This document shows, piece after piece, positions 16,601 through 28,411 of a DNA stretch of 64,000 nt. The DNA is taken from assembly GCA_030562195.1 (NCBI GenBank), contig JAUJPP010000007.1, forward strand, positions 29,137,769 through 29,201,768. Reading direction: 5' to 3'. Below the pieces are notes generated by a model that saw only the letters and a list, made by a program, of their open reading frames with translations, did no database searches and was not told where the DNA came from. A program made the position numbers and the translations under genes. Every line of letters begins with the position of its first letter. Within the stretch, counting starts at the first letter, position 1. The stretch is from Nipponacmea schrenckii (taxonomy: Eukaryota; Mollusca; Gastropoda; Lottiidae).

Positions 16601-18507
16601 TATAGTAATGGTTACTAAGTGGTTTAATTGTGTTTCGTACGGTTGGTTTAAAAGCATCTCATGTCATAATAATGCTATTAATTGTCATTACAAAATTATA
16701 GGAGGATTATTATGATGTGATTTGTTACAGCTCGGTGATGTTTATTTTTTTTATAATAAATGGATTAGATAATATTATACTAGTATGCGATATATTCTTG
16801 TCATAATTGATGTGTATTTTGAAATAACCATTGACCTACTATAATAATATAGACCCATGAATAATTCCATTTCATTTCATATACAACGTATAATCAAATC
16901 TCGATGGGATTTATGTGCATGTCAGGAATGATTAATTTCAAATAAATGTTGAATCGAAATTGAAATAAAATGTGCTTCAAATTGCTTTATTTTATATTTA
17001 CGATTTCTGCATTTCAGATTAATGTAATTTCACATACCTTCAAGCTAAAGAATCTATTTAAACAGATTCAAATTGAATCCCCTCACCCACTACACGCGAT
17101 AAGATGTTTATTACAATTCACGTGAACGCATTCTTTCAAGCAATCAACTTGAGAATAACACTTGTTATGGTTGTAAAAGTCAAGAGTTTTTGTCCCATTT
17201 CAATTTACTCTGAACGTCACTAACTTCTCAAGTCAAAATGTAAACAAACTAGACAAATAGTGCAATTATAATGTTGGGTCAGCTTGTGGTTTTAGTGCGT
17301 TGAAGAAAGAGTTTAACTCAAGTGTGCCTTTTTATTTTCAAGTTATTGTTCAATATAGCTATCTATCCTTCGGTTCGATTTTTTTTTTGGTTATAATATA
17401 TGGTCAGCTTTGGGTTGTTTTTTTTTCAAAGAAATTGATGTAGGCTCCTAAATATGTCCAAATGTTAAATTTCGTTCAAAGTCAGTTTCCTTAGAAATTT
17501 GGAGTTTTCTGTTTCACCACTTTATTATCTCCAAGTTAACAAATACGAGCTTTCAATTTTGATAGCCTACTTCAACCAATTAATTGTATCAATTAAGTCA
17601 GATGTTTTTATGTTTAAATAAAATCTTGACCCGGGCAACTGTTTTTACCTACTCTTATAAACATATGTTATCTTTGGTTCAAAACAACATTTAGTTTTTC
17701 TAAGATAAGAATTTATACCTGCCCGTGACAAAAATTGTAACTATAAGATAGATTGTATTAGCAAAAACAACACTTTAAGGGTCACATTCCATTCATACAC
17801 GCTTTTCATATTATATTTCAGAGTGATACAGGAGTTATTTCACGATATTAATACCATATTATAGCCTATTAAAGGTATACTACCTCCTAGTATGGCTACA
17901 AAATGAACTAACCTGGTGTCAAAACTATACGACATAATACCACAATAATCCAATACATCCACATAGCTAAGAAATAATCCATTAAAATAACTCATTTGGA
18001 AACACGATCAGCATTCCTTTCCAATAATTACTTAGTTAAGTATCATCTTATATAGATATTACTCATGTCACCTGGTAAGTCCAACTGGTGAAAATATTAT
18101 TTTAGTCGTGTTTTGCTCTGGCTTTAGGCTGGTATATCTCTGATCCAATAATTTTCAAGCACTCGTCTAGTTTTTTTACTTTAAAGTTACGCCACAGAAA
18201 GCTAATAGTATTAACCTTTAAACCAAATTAACAAAAGACTATAGTGATAATGGAGGAAAATCAATGAGCAACGAAACTCTTCAAGGGACAGTTCCTAGAC
18301 TTGATATGATCAATAAAGTTACAATTTTAAAGGTATAGCGTATTTATCGTTTAATTATTTGCTTTCCAGAGCTCAATAATTCTTATCCTAATAATATGTA
18401 TCACTTTTAAAATTGAAAATGTTATGTCAGATTCAATTCCCATTCAATTTATTTTTACATCTAGGTCGTTATAAACTTGTTACCATGAACGCAGAATAAT
18501 ATTTATT
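16601..18507. other. intergenic, nothing recognised
   Basis: AT-rich sequence with no exon-like ORF, no clear inverted repeat and no tandem array. Confidence 0.45.
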
Positions 18508-18813
18508 AGTGCTGGGTATTGTCAATCCTGCCACGATGCGATACGTATCGCGAAAAAAGGGTGAGGATACGATACATATCGCGATACAAGGGTGACGATA
18601 TAATACGTATCGATATAAGGAGTAAAACTTTTCTGAGGTATTTAACTAAATAAACTGTTAACTAAAAGTCCGTGAAAGGAATTTATAATGAAATAAGCTT
18701 GCATTCCCCGACTAGTAAATAAAATATTACCCACTTTTTATGGAATGCCATTTATCGTCAAGTATCGATACACGACCTAGCGATACGAATCAGCGATATA
18801 TTGTGCCAGCACT
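18508..18813. mobile_element. hAT-like MITE, ~306 bp
   Basis: Ends are complementary: AGTGCTGGGTATTGTC on the left, and TTGTGCCAGCACT on the right (reverse complement AGTGCTGGCACAA). The interior is rich in GATACGTATCGCG-type palindromic segments (18537-18625, 18760-18800). AGTGCTGGGTAT termini with GATACG-rich interiors are typical of non-autonomous hAT elements. No convincing 8-bp target duplication was found, so the copy may be old or the exact ends differ slightly. No ORF. Confidence 0.65.
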
Positions 18814-19981
18814 GATATTAATCAGGATGCATTGAAGTCGTTATTTATTAGTCGAATTCAGAAATATTGTTTTTATCGTGACGTTTTCTTCGATTTACGT
18901 ATTTTGTATATTTCGTGGGACAGTTCCTTAAAAAATTTGTATCGATCTAAAGCTTACATTAGTACCCCGGTCACATCTCAGTACTATAAAACTGGTACTA
19001 TTTATAGTAGCTAATTGATTTTGTTATTGGTACCATACTAACTTTATTTAAAATATTCCCCTGTAATAGAAGCCAGGCGAAACCTCCACGGTGCCTTTAA
19101 AGGCGATATAAGACTTCTTTTCTCCAATGAAAAGGATGGTAAAGCAAAATATTTGAGCCAGACATCACTTTAATGTAGCTTAATCATGAATTGACATAAT
19201 TCTTCAAGTTTGAAGTCCAGCACTTTTGTGTGCCACTTTTAACTCTGAAATATCACGCGATACGATATATTTATTACTATATATATAAGATTATAATTTG
19301 AAGAGTTTTAGGGCTTTTGACATTTGGCTTGCCTTGACAACGGAAACATTTAATACGATATAAGAATGTGTCACCGAATTACATACATACACAACCTTGA
19401 CAGTCCAGGGGTTCAAAATTGATATTATTTATTAGAAATAGTTTAATTCGTTGATACTTTGCCAAAAAATAACTGTCAATTAATCAGTGATCACAGTGAT
19501 CGTCTTTTAAAACACAATCTTATATTATATAGCTGATGTTTTGGGGCATTGGTGGCAGCAACATGGAATCATTCCTGATATAAGATTGAGTTCGTCTTAA
19601 GGAGAGTTACATATTCCTTTTTTTGTAATTCTGGAAATTTTAACATTAATGAAAACATATTGTTTGACACTAATAGGATATAGAGTTTCGTTACAATTCT
19701 TGATTTGATTCGCCATTTCATTGATATTAACATTGATAAAGTTTCTAATAATTACTTTTCCCGAGGAAATACATATATTTACCAATTACTAGTAATTTAT
19801 TGTTATCTATTGGTTTTCTGGACTATCGTACTTCAACTCTGAGTATTTCACGTACAGGTAAAAAAAAGCAGGTTAATTGTTTATAAAAATATAAATATTA
19901 TAATGTAATATAAATAATAAATATGTCTCCTGTTTGTAATTTGGTTTTATTTTATGTTTATTTCTGTCATAAAAATATAAA
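18814..19981. other. intergenic, nothing recognised
   Basis: No exon-like ORF, array or inverted repeat could be supported. Confidence 0.4.
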
Positions 19982-20420
19982 AACACAACATTTACAGCCC
20001 AGATAATAGTAGAATCATCCAGACTCGTCATTAATCAGCTCAGCTGATCGCAGAAACTTCAAGACACTATATTATCAGCTCAGATGATAGAAACATCTTC
20101 AAGACACAACATTTACAGCCCCGATAATAGTAGAATCATCCAGACTCATCATTAATCAGCTCAGCTGATAGTAACATCTTCAAAACACAACATTAACAGC
20201 TCAGCAGTTAGTAGCATCTTCAAGACACAACATTAACAGCATAGCTGATAGTAGGTAGCATCTTCAAGACACAACATTAACAGCTTAGCTGATAGTAACA
20301 TCTTCAAGACACAACATTAACAGCTTAGCTGATAGTAGCATCTTCAAGACACAACCTTAACAGCTTAGCTGATAGTAGCATCTTCAAGACACAACATTGT
20401 CAGCTAATAGCTTAGCTGAA
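19982..20420. repeat. minisatellite, 40-bp unit, ~9 copies
   Basis: Unit: CATCTTCAAGACACAACATT + AACAGCTTAGCTGATAGTAG. The three right-hand units are nearly identical. The left-hand part mixes in a second variant carrying AATCATCCAGACTC, so it is a higher-order or partly degraded array. Confidence 0.9.
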
Positions 20421-21011
20421 AGTTGCTACCAGACTTTAAGAAAACCATTAACAGAACCAAAGAAATTCATTATCAAATTAGCATGTAGTCATTTTTATCA
20501 GAATTGTCTGTAAGAAAAGTATTCAATAAAGCCCTTGCAAAAGGTATAGACAAGACTAAGTGTAGGCTGACTTCAACATGACAATACAAAACAGTGAGAA
20601 TATCGGTTCAATTATTTCATTGTCATTCACACTGGATAAAAGGAAATGAAATTATATATGTTAGTCTAATTTTATCACATAGTTAGTTGAGACGGACCAT
20701 TGATCAAATTAAAGGATTATTAAATTCTCTCCTCCACTGTGTCATATTAAATCAACCCAATTATTTTCAAGTTCCGAGGTTGTACTCAAAAGTATTTCCA
20801 TAAAAAAGAAACGTCCTGGTACTCAAGTGTTAAAATGAATTATATTTGACTGCTAAAGAGGGAAAGCGTTTTATAAACAGAAAAAGATTCATTTGCTGGA
20901 TAAAAAAGGGGCACAACTCGTTCCTTGAAGACTTCGCTTGTTCATCAACTAGTGAAATAGAATGTGTATCTTGAACAGATGAAAATTGTGAATTTCACAC
21001 AATAATAACCT
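20421..21011. other. intergenic, nothing recognised
   Basis: No supported coding or structural feature. Confidence 0.4.
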
Positions 21012-21166
21012 TAAATAACGGAACACAATTTTATGGTATACTACTCCTTAAATTTATTACACACAACGTTTCAACAATTTACATTGTCATCATCAGATGA
21101 AATGAGGAAATGAACTACAAGAAGGAGTAGCATACCAAAATAATTATGTTCCGTTATTTAATGTAT
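21012..21166 (-). repeat. hairpin-forming repeat enclosing a hammerhead-like core
   Basis: The left arm (AAATAACGGAACACAATT, TATGGTATACTACTCCTT) and the right arm (AAGGAGTAGCATACC, ATTATGTTCCGTTATTTA) are inverted copies ~70 bp apart. The enclosed minus-strand core is the motif at 21096-21068. The sequence right of the element (CTACCCCTAAATTAC) resembles that right of the related motif at 44919, so these are members of one repeat family. Confidence 0.75.
21068..21096 (-). ncRNA. hammerhead-like motif (degenerate), minus strand
   Basis: Read on the minus strand: CTGATGA (21096-21090), then a 17-nt segment in which ACAAT can pair with ATTGT around a GTAA loop, then GAAAC. This is the order and spacing of the type-I hammerhead catalytic core (box I, stem II, GAAA). 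Downstream is CGTTGTGTG, without a clear NUH cleavage triplet, so activity is doubtful. Confidence 0.35.
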
Positions 21167-24100
21167 TCTCTACCCCTAAATTACAGTTTGCACCAGCCAA
21201 TGTCAACTTGATTACAAGTCCAAGATTAGAAATTCTTTAAGGATGTTTCGGATCTTGTGCATTTAACAAAAAGGCATTGGGAAACTTGGGCTTATCTTTT
21301 CAGAGCGAGGTAGCATGAAAAAATAGGTCGTGTAATTCAGTCATGTCAGTTTGTCTTCTGTTCTTACGTTATCTCTAAGATATGAGGATAGCTGAAGTGT
21401 GTCAAGGCAAATGATGATATGAAATTTACATGTGTAACGGTTTCATTTAACATGATACATATTTCCTGTATCTAAAGGAAAATGAGTTCTGTCGATCTTA
21501 ATTCATTTATGGATTATGATTATCACTATAATTATTAAGATGTCACCTACAGCGCCAGAATACTTTGTATGCCCTTGCCAATGTTAAGATCTGGCTCATG
21601 GCAATGGAATAGCCAAGTCAATAGCGAGTTGGATTGTCGATTGCGATGCTATCACTGTCACGTTAGCTTCAGATGACCTTCTCAAGCCTTCTCAGAATTT
21701 GTTCGCAACCATATACATACAGATAAATATAGGACTATGTTTGAAATTATCGTGAATTACTTCTATTGACATCAATCAATATTAACCCGAAGGCGTCAAC
21801 ATTAACAGTTATTTAAATTCAGTATACAAGCGTCTGTATTCTCCAACCACGGGATCAAGCAAGTGTAATGTAGGTTAGATAATACTTTACCTGATTGCCA
21901 ATAGAAACAGCTGGTAACAGATATTTACAAATTATAAGAACTAAAGTCTGCGGTCAGTAAATAAAGTGAACGAACTTGACTCACAGGTGAGAGTGAACGA
22001 ATGTTACGAATATAGACAATTCACAAAACTTGTATCGTAATCGAAATGGAAATGGAAATTCGGCTTCTCGAGTCTCTGACATCAACAAATTTAAGAACTA
22101 ATCTTACTCCAATAGAACAATTTCAAAGTAAATTGCAGCATATTATTCACTTCCTTGTGGACCACACATTTAAAGTATACGTTTGTAAAGATCATATACA
22201 ATGAACTGCAATCTTAAATGAGTTTACCCACTTGTTAACCTTCACTCCAAAAAGAATTATCCCACAATAGATATATGCGACACTTTGATGGTTATGTCAA
22301 AAGGCAACTTTTATCCACTTTTCTGCACTCTATACGCTTTGTAACAATGAACACTATAACCAAATGTACGACTGGTAAATACAGTGAAGTCCAAAATGTT
22401 GACTATACAAACAATTAGGTTATAGTTGTTTTCACAATTCCTATATTGCCTACAGCAGGTCGGTAAAAATTAATATTTCCACACTTTAAGTAATTTAAAT
22501 AACATTCAGCTTCGTATACATAATATATCAATATTGAAACGTGTGGTTTCATTAATATTCTCTCACACTGACAGCAACTCGTCCATATACCACGGACCCA
22601 ATTATTCAAAACTACAGCTATACGCAATTAACACATTTATATTGGCAAAACTATACTGTACACATACAGATATCCAAATAGTACGAATACCAGTAATAAT
22701 CTAAATAATATAGTGAATTAAATATGCAACATATTGTACAGTTATACGATATTGAGCATATATTTCCTGATAGTTAAAATTCAACGCAATTGAATTTACA
22801 TCTAAAAAGTAAATAACTTTTTTGGTAAAAAAAAATTCCGATTAACATCGAAGCGGTTCAACTCACAGTTTGTTGAAAAATAGGTATCTCGAACAATTTT
22901 TAACAGAGAAGAACATCATTAGCCTTAACGTCCTGTTTGACTATTCAGGAGTCACGTGACAGTCTTTTATTTATCTGCGACAATAAGATATAGTTATGAC
23001 TACACATGTTCAACTTCACAATGAGGTCAAAGTTTAACTAAATTTGTGATATACCCAGATACATCTGTCATATTTCTCACATCAAAATACCTATTTCAGG
23101 ATGTGCACCCAAGTAGTCTTTGAATCTAAATCTTGTTGCCCTCATTTACTGTATATGTATTTAATTCAAGATCCTATTTCATTGGCCTACGTTTCACGAA
23201 ACCCTATATTTGGGATATAAATTTCCATTCTACATGCTAATCCTTTATAAGGACTATCATTGACTAGCGATCAGAAACATTCGGATAAATGATTTTCCAC
23301 GAGTGCTCCATTTTACTTTTCAGCCAAACCTTAGACTATACGGTACTAATTGATTATATATCATACAAATGTGTAACATTAAAATTTGCAATTATAAAAT
23401 ATCGCTTACAAATCTTTGGCCCAAATCACATTATTTACGCAAAATATCAAATTATACAAGAAGAACTTATCGAACAAGGCGTGCCTAAAATTTCATTTTG
23501 AGTTACCTCCCTTGAAAGATCAAAAGTCACCTGTATGATCTGGTGCCATAATAAGACTAGGCTACCTATGTTCCTTGGTAATGCCTGAATCTCTGCTTTA
23601 CCTACATGCCTAACTACCATTGTTGATGGTCTTCATTATCACCACACTTTCTGGTCCAATTTAAAGGCCTGATTGTCGTTATAAATAGAGGTAGACAGAG
23701 ACCATTTTGAAGAACAGCATATACAATAAATACAATATCAATTCACATGTCAATAGTTCAATAGAGAAGGGCTACAGGCTCGACCAGAAAAAATGACTGC
23801 AGGCTATTACTAACAAATACACAGCAAATATTGTTATCTATCATAATTACACTCAATGTCACGGCAATTGAATTGCCACAGGGATGACTGAGAAGTAAAC
23901 ACTGCTGTGTAGTCGTAGTAAGTTTCATGAGATTGGTTGGGGCTACTCTCAACAGACGAACAATTGACATTTTTATTTATGAAATTAAATCGATTTTTAT
24001 CCCGTTATCTTAAGCTTTCACGGTAGGATAAGCTTTTTATCTCCAGTGGAATTAGTTCATTTCAAGAAATTTTCGAAAAACAGATTTGATCTGGCTGGTG

Positions 24101-24425
24101 CCCTCGTTCAAATATTCCCGATTATTGAAATAATTAAAAAAAGACCTTACCAATAACATATCTTGGATCCAATTATTCACACGTGCTATGGGAAAAGATA
24201 ATTCTTGCCTGTAAAATTGGGATACTACAGGGTATTTTGCTCTATGTTATTGTCTTGTTACACGAGGAAATCGACAGACAATTAAGACGATATTAAGATA
24301 CCATAAAATAGATATCAATGTAGTAAGATCCAATTAATCTAACACAGGGAAAGGCCGAGTAATTGCTCTCAATTAATTATTTCTTATGGTGTCCTTGAAC
24401 TTTTCTTGAACCTTATTAATACACA
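21167..24425. other. intergenic, nothing recognised
   Basis: More than 3 kb with only short, unbiased ORFs on both strands (22415-22627, 23289-23501, 23758-23970). No splice-flanked coding block, array or TIR pair was identified. Confidence 0.4.
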
Positions 24426-24483
24426 ATGACAGGGCAGGAATCGATGATTTCATCTTATGATGTCACTAAATCCGGGTTTACAG
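24426..24483 (+). other. candidate first coding exon of an unrecognised gene
   Basis: An ATG at 24426 opens a frame (MTGQESMISSYDVTKSGFT) with no stop, running straight into a strong donor, TTTACAG|GTAAGTG, at 24483/24484 (58 nt, phase 1). I recognise no family and found no matching phase-1 acceptor exon downstream. The candidate terminal exon at 26223 has a different phase. Confidence 0.22.
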
Positions 24484-26222
24484 GTAAGTGTAGGTTTGCT
24501 TTGGCGAAATCATACATTATGGATTAAAAAGGATAATGTCATTTTTCCATTAATGGCTATAAGACTAAAGCAATATGGCATGCAAAATTGATAACAGTGG
24601 GTTTTCAACCATAAATAATAGCCTTAGTGAAATGGTGATAAAGTTAAATGGAATTCCACTGAGAATAACTGAGCAGTTAGGGTGTCGTAAATCTACTCTC
24701 GTGTTCCTAAAGGAGCGTTTGGCTATAGATGTACATGACTGTATATATCCAAACATTGCTTTAGGAACATGATCTACTATATGATAAGCATAGGAATGGC
24801 CTTAATTTCGGTCAAAGGTAAAGGTCACTGAAATTCCTTTTCGTTTACATGTAATCCCCATGTCAAAACATACCTTTTTCTTCAGATAGCTGAAGCCTTT
24901 TTATCAAATCCCGCCTGTAGCACATTTCATTTACAGATGGTTCGTAGGTCTGTAAACAACCTTTCCTTTCATTGATCTCTCTGTTATCATTCCAGACAAG
25001 TATTAAAACCCCCAGGACTTATTATAAAAAGATTAAAATACGCTTTTAAGATTAGAGCTTCAAATATTTAAACCCAACCCCAGCAAAGGCTTCTGGTTTT
25101 TAGAAATTTCTTCTTTGAATATGTGAAGAAAATGAAAAAAAAAACTGTTTCGATTATAAACTATTACGACATTCGCGAAGCTCGAATGAAATCCTTTAGA
25201 ATTTTTAGAAAATTCAATGGAATATCAAAGAGATTTTTCCATATGAGTGCACCCATGTTCCTTTAGCAACGCTGTACGACGTATTTCATTTTAATTCTAT
25301 TGTAAGAGGATTAATAAGTCTAGGGTGTGACAACCTTAAACACAGATGTCATCAGAACAATCAGATCTAGATTTAATCTTAAACGTCGTAGAACACCAAC
25401 CCCCCTCCCCCGCCCCAGTATTCATGGAATCATAATCAATATCATCAATAATGTGTTTATTTCATTTAAATCAGATTTACTGTTTTCTTACAGTATAGTT
25501 AATTCGTGTCGTCTACATCGAATTGTCATTCTGCTGTTCCCAAAACCTGGACAGCGTGAAAGCTAAAAACATTCTTCATCTAATATTTAATTGGATGTGG
25601 AAATGCGAGAGGCGTCAGGTGTTTAGTTGTAAGAAAAGAGATGATTAAAGTCTCAAGTCTGGTGGAGTTCGGAATCTTGAGTCGTGCTAACACTAACAGA
25701 AAATATCCAGATGTACCGAACCCTAGGCCTACTCAGCAAAAGATTGCAAGTCGTTACTAAGGATCCGATTGGTTTCTCGAACAGTTTGAACTTCGTCGGT
25801 TGAATCCATTTTCAGTTTTGAAATCTAGTCAATCAAACTTCCACAGGGAGCTCAACAATACATCACACTGAAACGCCATGTGCATTTTGGACATGTAAAA
25901 ATATTGCCAACATGAATTGACATGTTTTGTACTTTATTTTTCACTCTCTTGAAGCCAATTAACCATTTGGATCCATACATTATATCCGGTCGTTGGTTTA
26001 TGAATAGAGCATAAAGGCTAAAAAAAAAACATTCCAAAATAATATAGAAATAACATACTAGGTTGATGTAATGGAGTAGTTATAAAATCTAGTACATGTA
26101 TATTGTCGTTAAAATTTCTAATAAAACAGTCAATATAATACCCCCTGTCTCAATTTGTTTTTATATCATTATAATTGTAAATCAATACGTAATGTTTATA
26201 CAAAACAATTTTCTTTTATATA
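24484..26222. other. non-coding, nothing recognised
   Basis: Overlapping short ORFs on both strands at 24565-24772 and one at 25327-25566 show no homology, bias or splice context. Confidence 0.4.
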
Positions 26223-26473
26223 GCATATTAACCTATAAACACAAACCGGAACAAGCGGCCTGCCGTGAAGATTACGGAAGTAACGCTCTGCCAGTTTCAA
26301 ATGTCGAGGATTGCCAAATTACACCAGACCACCCCCTCCCCTCCTCCATTTTTAATGAAAAACGAAGTCTGTCATTGTACAGTAAGAAAAGTAATTTGAT
26401 CACATTATCTGCAAATTCTGAAAATTATTCTGATCGGATAAAACATCAGTACAATATGTCATTGAAATATTGA
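26223..26473 (+). other. candidate terminal exon of an unrecognised gene
   Basis: A good acceptor (TTTTCTTTTATATAG ending at 26222) precedes an open frame of ~82 codons ending in TGA. It contains mixed-composition, hydrophilic sequence such as HKPEQAACREDYGSNALP and EKRSLSLYSKKS, with more balanced codon use than the surroundings. It needs a preceding phase-2 exon, and none was found. Function unknown. Confidence 0.25.
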
Positions 26474-27060
26474 GAGAATTCACGCTAATTGAGAAATAGA
26501 AGTCCATCAAATGCCAACTTAACGCATATCATCTAGTCTAGAATCTTTCAGCTGGTCTTTCATGCAATCAAATCTATTAAACTTCTGAATTCCAGTCGTT
26601 AGACTGGCTCATCAAAGCCATTTGTTCATTTTCCGAGGGATATTGAACCTTTTACCTATTTATAAAACAGTCTGGAAAGGCATAAATAAATTATGCAAAA
26701 ACTATCCAATTTCTAATTTCAGAAGTTGCAGTTTACGTCATTGCCACCTAACACAGTAGCTAGTAAGTACCAACACCCTCCACATCACTACCAATAACAA
26801 ATCACATACATATAACTGTATGACGAATTAAGTCCGCTCTATTTTTAGACATTCTCTTCATCCCTTCCTTTGGGGGTTTTTGCATGCCCATTTTGGACTT
26901 ATTTTTGGTCTAGATTTGAAATTTGATGTCTGAAATTGCATTTTCTTTCAGAATTTCTGAGATAATGAGAAATTTAATTGGCGGAAGGTTATTTCTAAAA
27001 ATAGTGGTTTTGTGTGCAGAGTAAGGCAAAGTATAAGCCTATAATAAACACTATTTATAC
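26474..27060. other. non-coding left flank of the retrotransposon
   Basis: No supported feature. The exact left end of the element could not be placed and may fall in this stretch. Confidence 0.35.
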
Positions 27061-27061
27061 C

Positions 27062-27209
27062 CCTCTCACTCTTAATTAGCTTAATGGAATAATGGAAGAA
27101 TATGTATTGGGCAAAACTATTTATTTGCTGAAATTGCGTTACAAATAAAATATGCAGGAACTAAAAGTTAACCAATACAGAATTCCCCCAATACCCAAGA
27201 GTGAGAGAG
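27062..27209 (-). repeat. nested inverted repeat in the 3' region of the retrotransposon
   Basis: CCTCTCACTCTT (27062-27073) pairs with AAGAGTGAGAG (from 27197). Inside it GTATTGGG (27104-27111) pairs with CCCAATAC (27187-27194). The result is a two-step stem ~140 nt long just beyond the YR stop. DIRS-type elements depend on terminal complementary sequences for circle formation, so this may be part of the terminal apparatus (inference). Confidence 0.6.
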
Positions 27210-27229
27210 AAATAAAGGAGGAAAAACAG

Positions 27230-27230
<1 letters not shown>

Positions 27231-27263
<33 letters not shown>
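27231..27263. repeat. poly(A) tract followed by AAT repeats
   Basis: A run of ~30 A on the plus strand, then AATAATAATAAT, between the hairpin and the YR stop codon. On the element's sense strand this is poly(T), so it is not a retroposon tail of this element. Confidence 0.9.
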
Positions 27264-27265
<2 letters not shown>

Positions 27266-27349
27266 ATAATAATAAATAACTTATAGAGTTAGGAGAACTA
27301 ACATATAAACGGAGAAACTCGTGTATAGCTCAATTGTGGTAAATTAGCT

Positions 27350-28411
27350 CTAAAGTAATTTCGCTCTATGAACCTTGTGTGATTCGAGCTTTTCAGACAC
27401 ATGCGGTTCGAAATATCTCAAATATGCATCGCTCTTCCAAAATTCGAGATCTTGCATTAAATTACCGGGCATACCCGCCCTATGACACCAGGTGGCACCA
27501 CCCCTCCTAAAGGAATGTCCACTGAATACTACATCACAGTTACAACTCTTAACAATAGATCTTAACTTAGCAATAAAATAATTATATGTTAATACTTGAT
27601 TATTTTCTGACAACAACAGAGGGCTATCGAGAGAGTGATTGAGGTCCGAATGCATAGATAATAAATTGCGTACACCAGTCGCGGGGCACAACTTGTGTGT
27701 AGGGGAACCTAGGTAAGGCAGTGGTACCTGTAGTTTCCTTTCCCTAAATTGCAATGTTTTAGACCACTTTAATGTAAGAATGAAGTCATCCTCATGAGCT
27801 ATTATATCTGCAATGCAAATATCCAAAGTGGAATTAAAGTCAGATTTTGCTAAGAAATTACCCGGTCGTAATAAACCGAAAAATCCAATCAGACAAGCTG
27901 ACCAAAACGAGAGATCAACTATGTTGCTCAGTACAAGTTTGTCCTTTATCATAGATAAAACAGATGGTGAGATCGGAGGCGCACCCTCCTGTGCGTCACC
28001 TAATTCGCGCTTTACACCCTTTAAAATGTGTTCAATAATCCAATTTTCTTTCAAAGGATCAACCAGTCCTTCGATGTGATGCAAATGTTTAATGATTGTC
28101 AAATAGGCGCGCACAGTGCCATATTTAAAACCACGTACATCCACCATATACGCGATATACAATGCAATTGTTCGGTCCGTAGCAGGAGTACACTGTAATT
28201 TCAATTGCTCACAAAATTGTAAATAAGTCCTCAATTGAGCTTTGTAAGTACGTTTTGTACCTTCCGCCCATCCTTTACGCTGAAATCTTTGGACAGTTGA
28301 CTCTAACACCTCGCTCAAATCTACCTGGCCACCTAGAATATATAAATGAATTCGACAAATCCCAGTGAATGTAATGGCAGAGTATTGTATAGTTTGTCGA
28401 ACATTTTGTCG
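27350..28411 (-). CDS. tyrosine recombinase (integrase) of the DIRS-type element
   Basis: Catalyses strand exchange that inserts the circular cDNA intermediate. The conserved part is 322 aa counted from the TTG at 28318. An N-terminal SAM-like core-binding domain (~1-110) is followed by the catalytic domain. Visible catalytic set: R151 (GFFGLLRPGNF), candidate lysine K184 or K187, H268-x-x-R271 (GHSFRRGGATW), W294 and nucleophile Y302 (SDAYLRYFE). The frame is open from 28411, just after a TGA, and overlaps the last 79 nt of RT in the -1 frame. No ATG occurs before residue 58 of the conserved part, so synthesis by frameshift, splicing or non-AUG start is implied. No disabling mutation seen. 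Confidence 0.9.
   Translation of the reverse strand, partial: RQNVRQTIQYSAITFTGICRIHLYILGGQVDLSEVLESTVQRFQRKGWAEGTKRTYKAQLRTYLQFCEQLKLQCTPATDRTIALYIAYMVDVRGFKYGTVRAYLTIIKHLHHIEGLVDPLKENWIIEHILKGVKRELGDAQEGAPPISPSVLSMIKDKLVLSNIVDLSFWSACLIGFFGLLRPGNFLAKSDFNSTLDICIADIIAHEDDFILTLKWSKTLQFRERKLQVPLPYLGSPTHKLCPATGVRNLLSMHSDLNHSLDSPLLLSENNQVLTYNYFIAKLRSIVKSCNCDVVFSGHSFRRGGATWCHRAGMPGNLMQDLEFWKSDAYLRYFEPHVSEKLESHKVHRAKLL

Noticed and set aside
18508..18813. Possible target-site duplication for the hAT-like MITE
   Set aside because: The eight bases outside each end (TATTTATT and GATATTAA) do not match, so no duplication is claimed.
19982..20420. CRISPR-like regular repeats
   Set aside because: Plain tandem 40-bp units with no unique spacers, in a eukaryotic genome.
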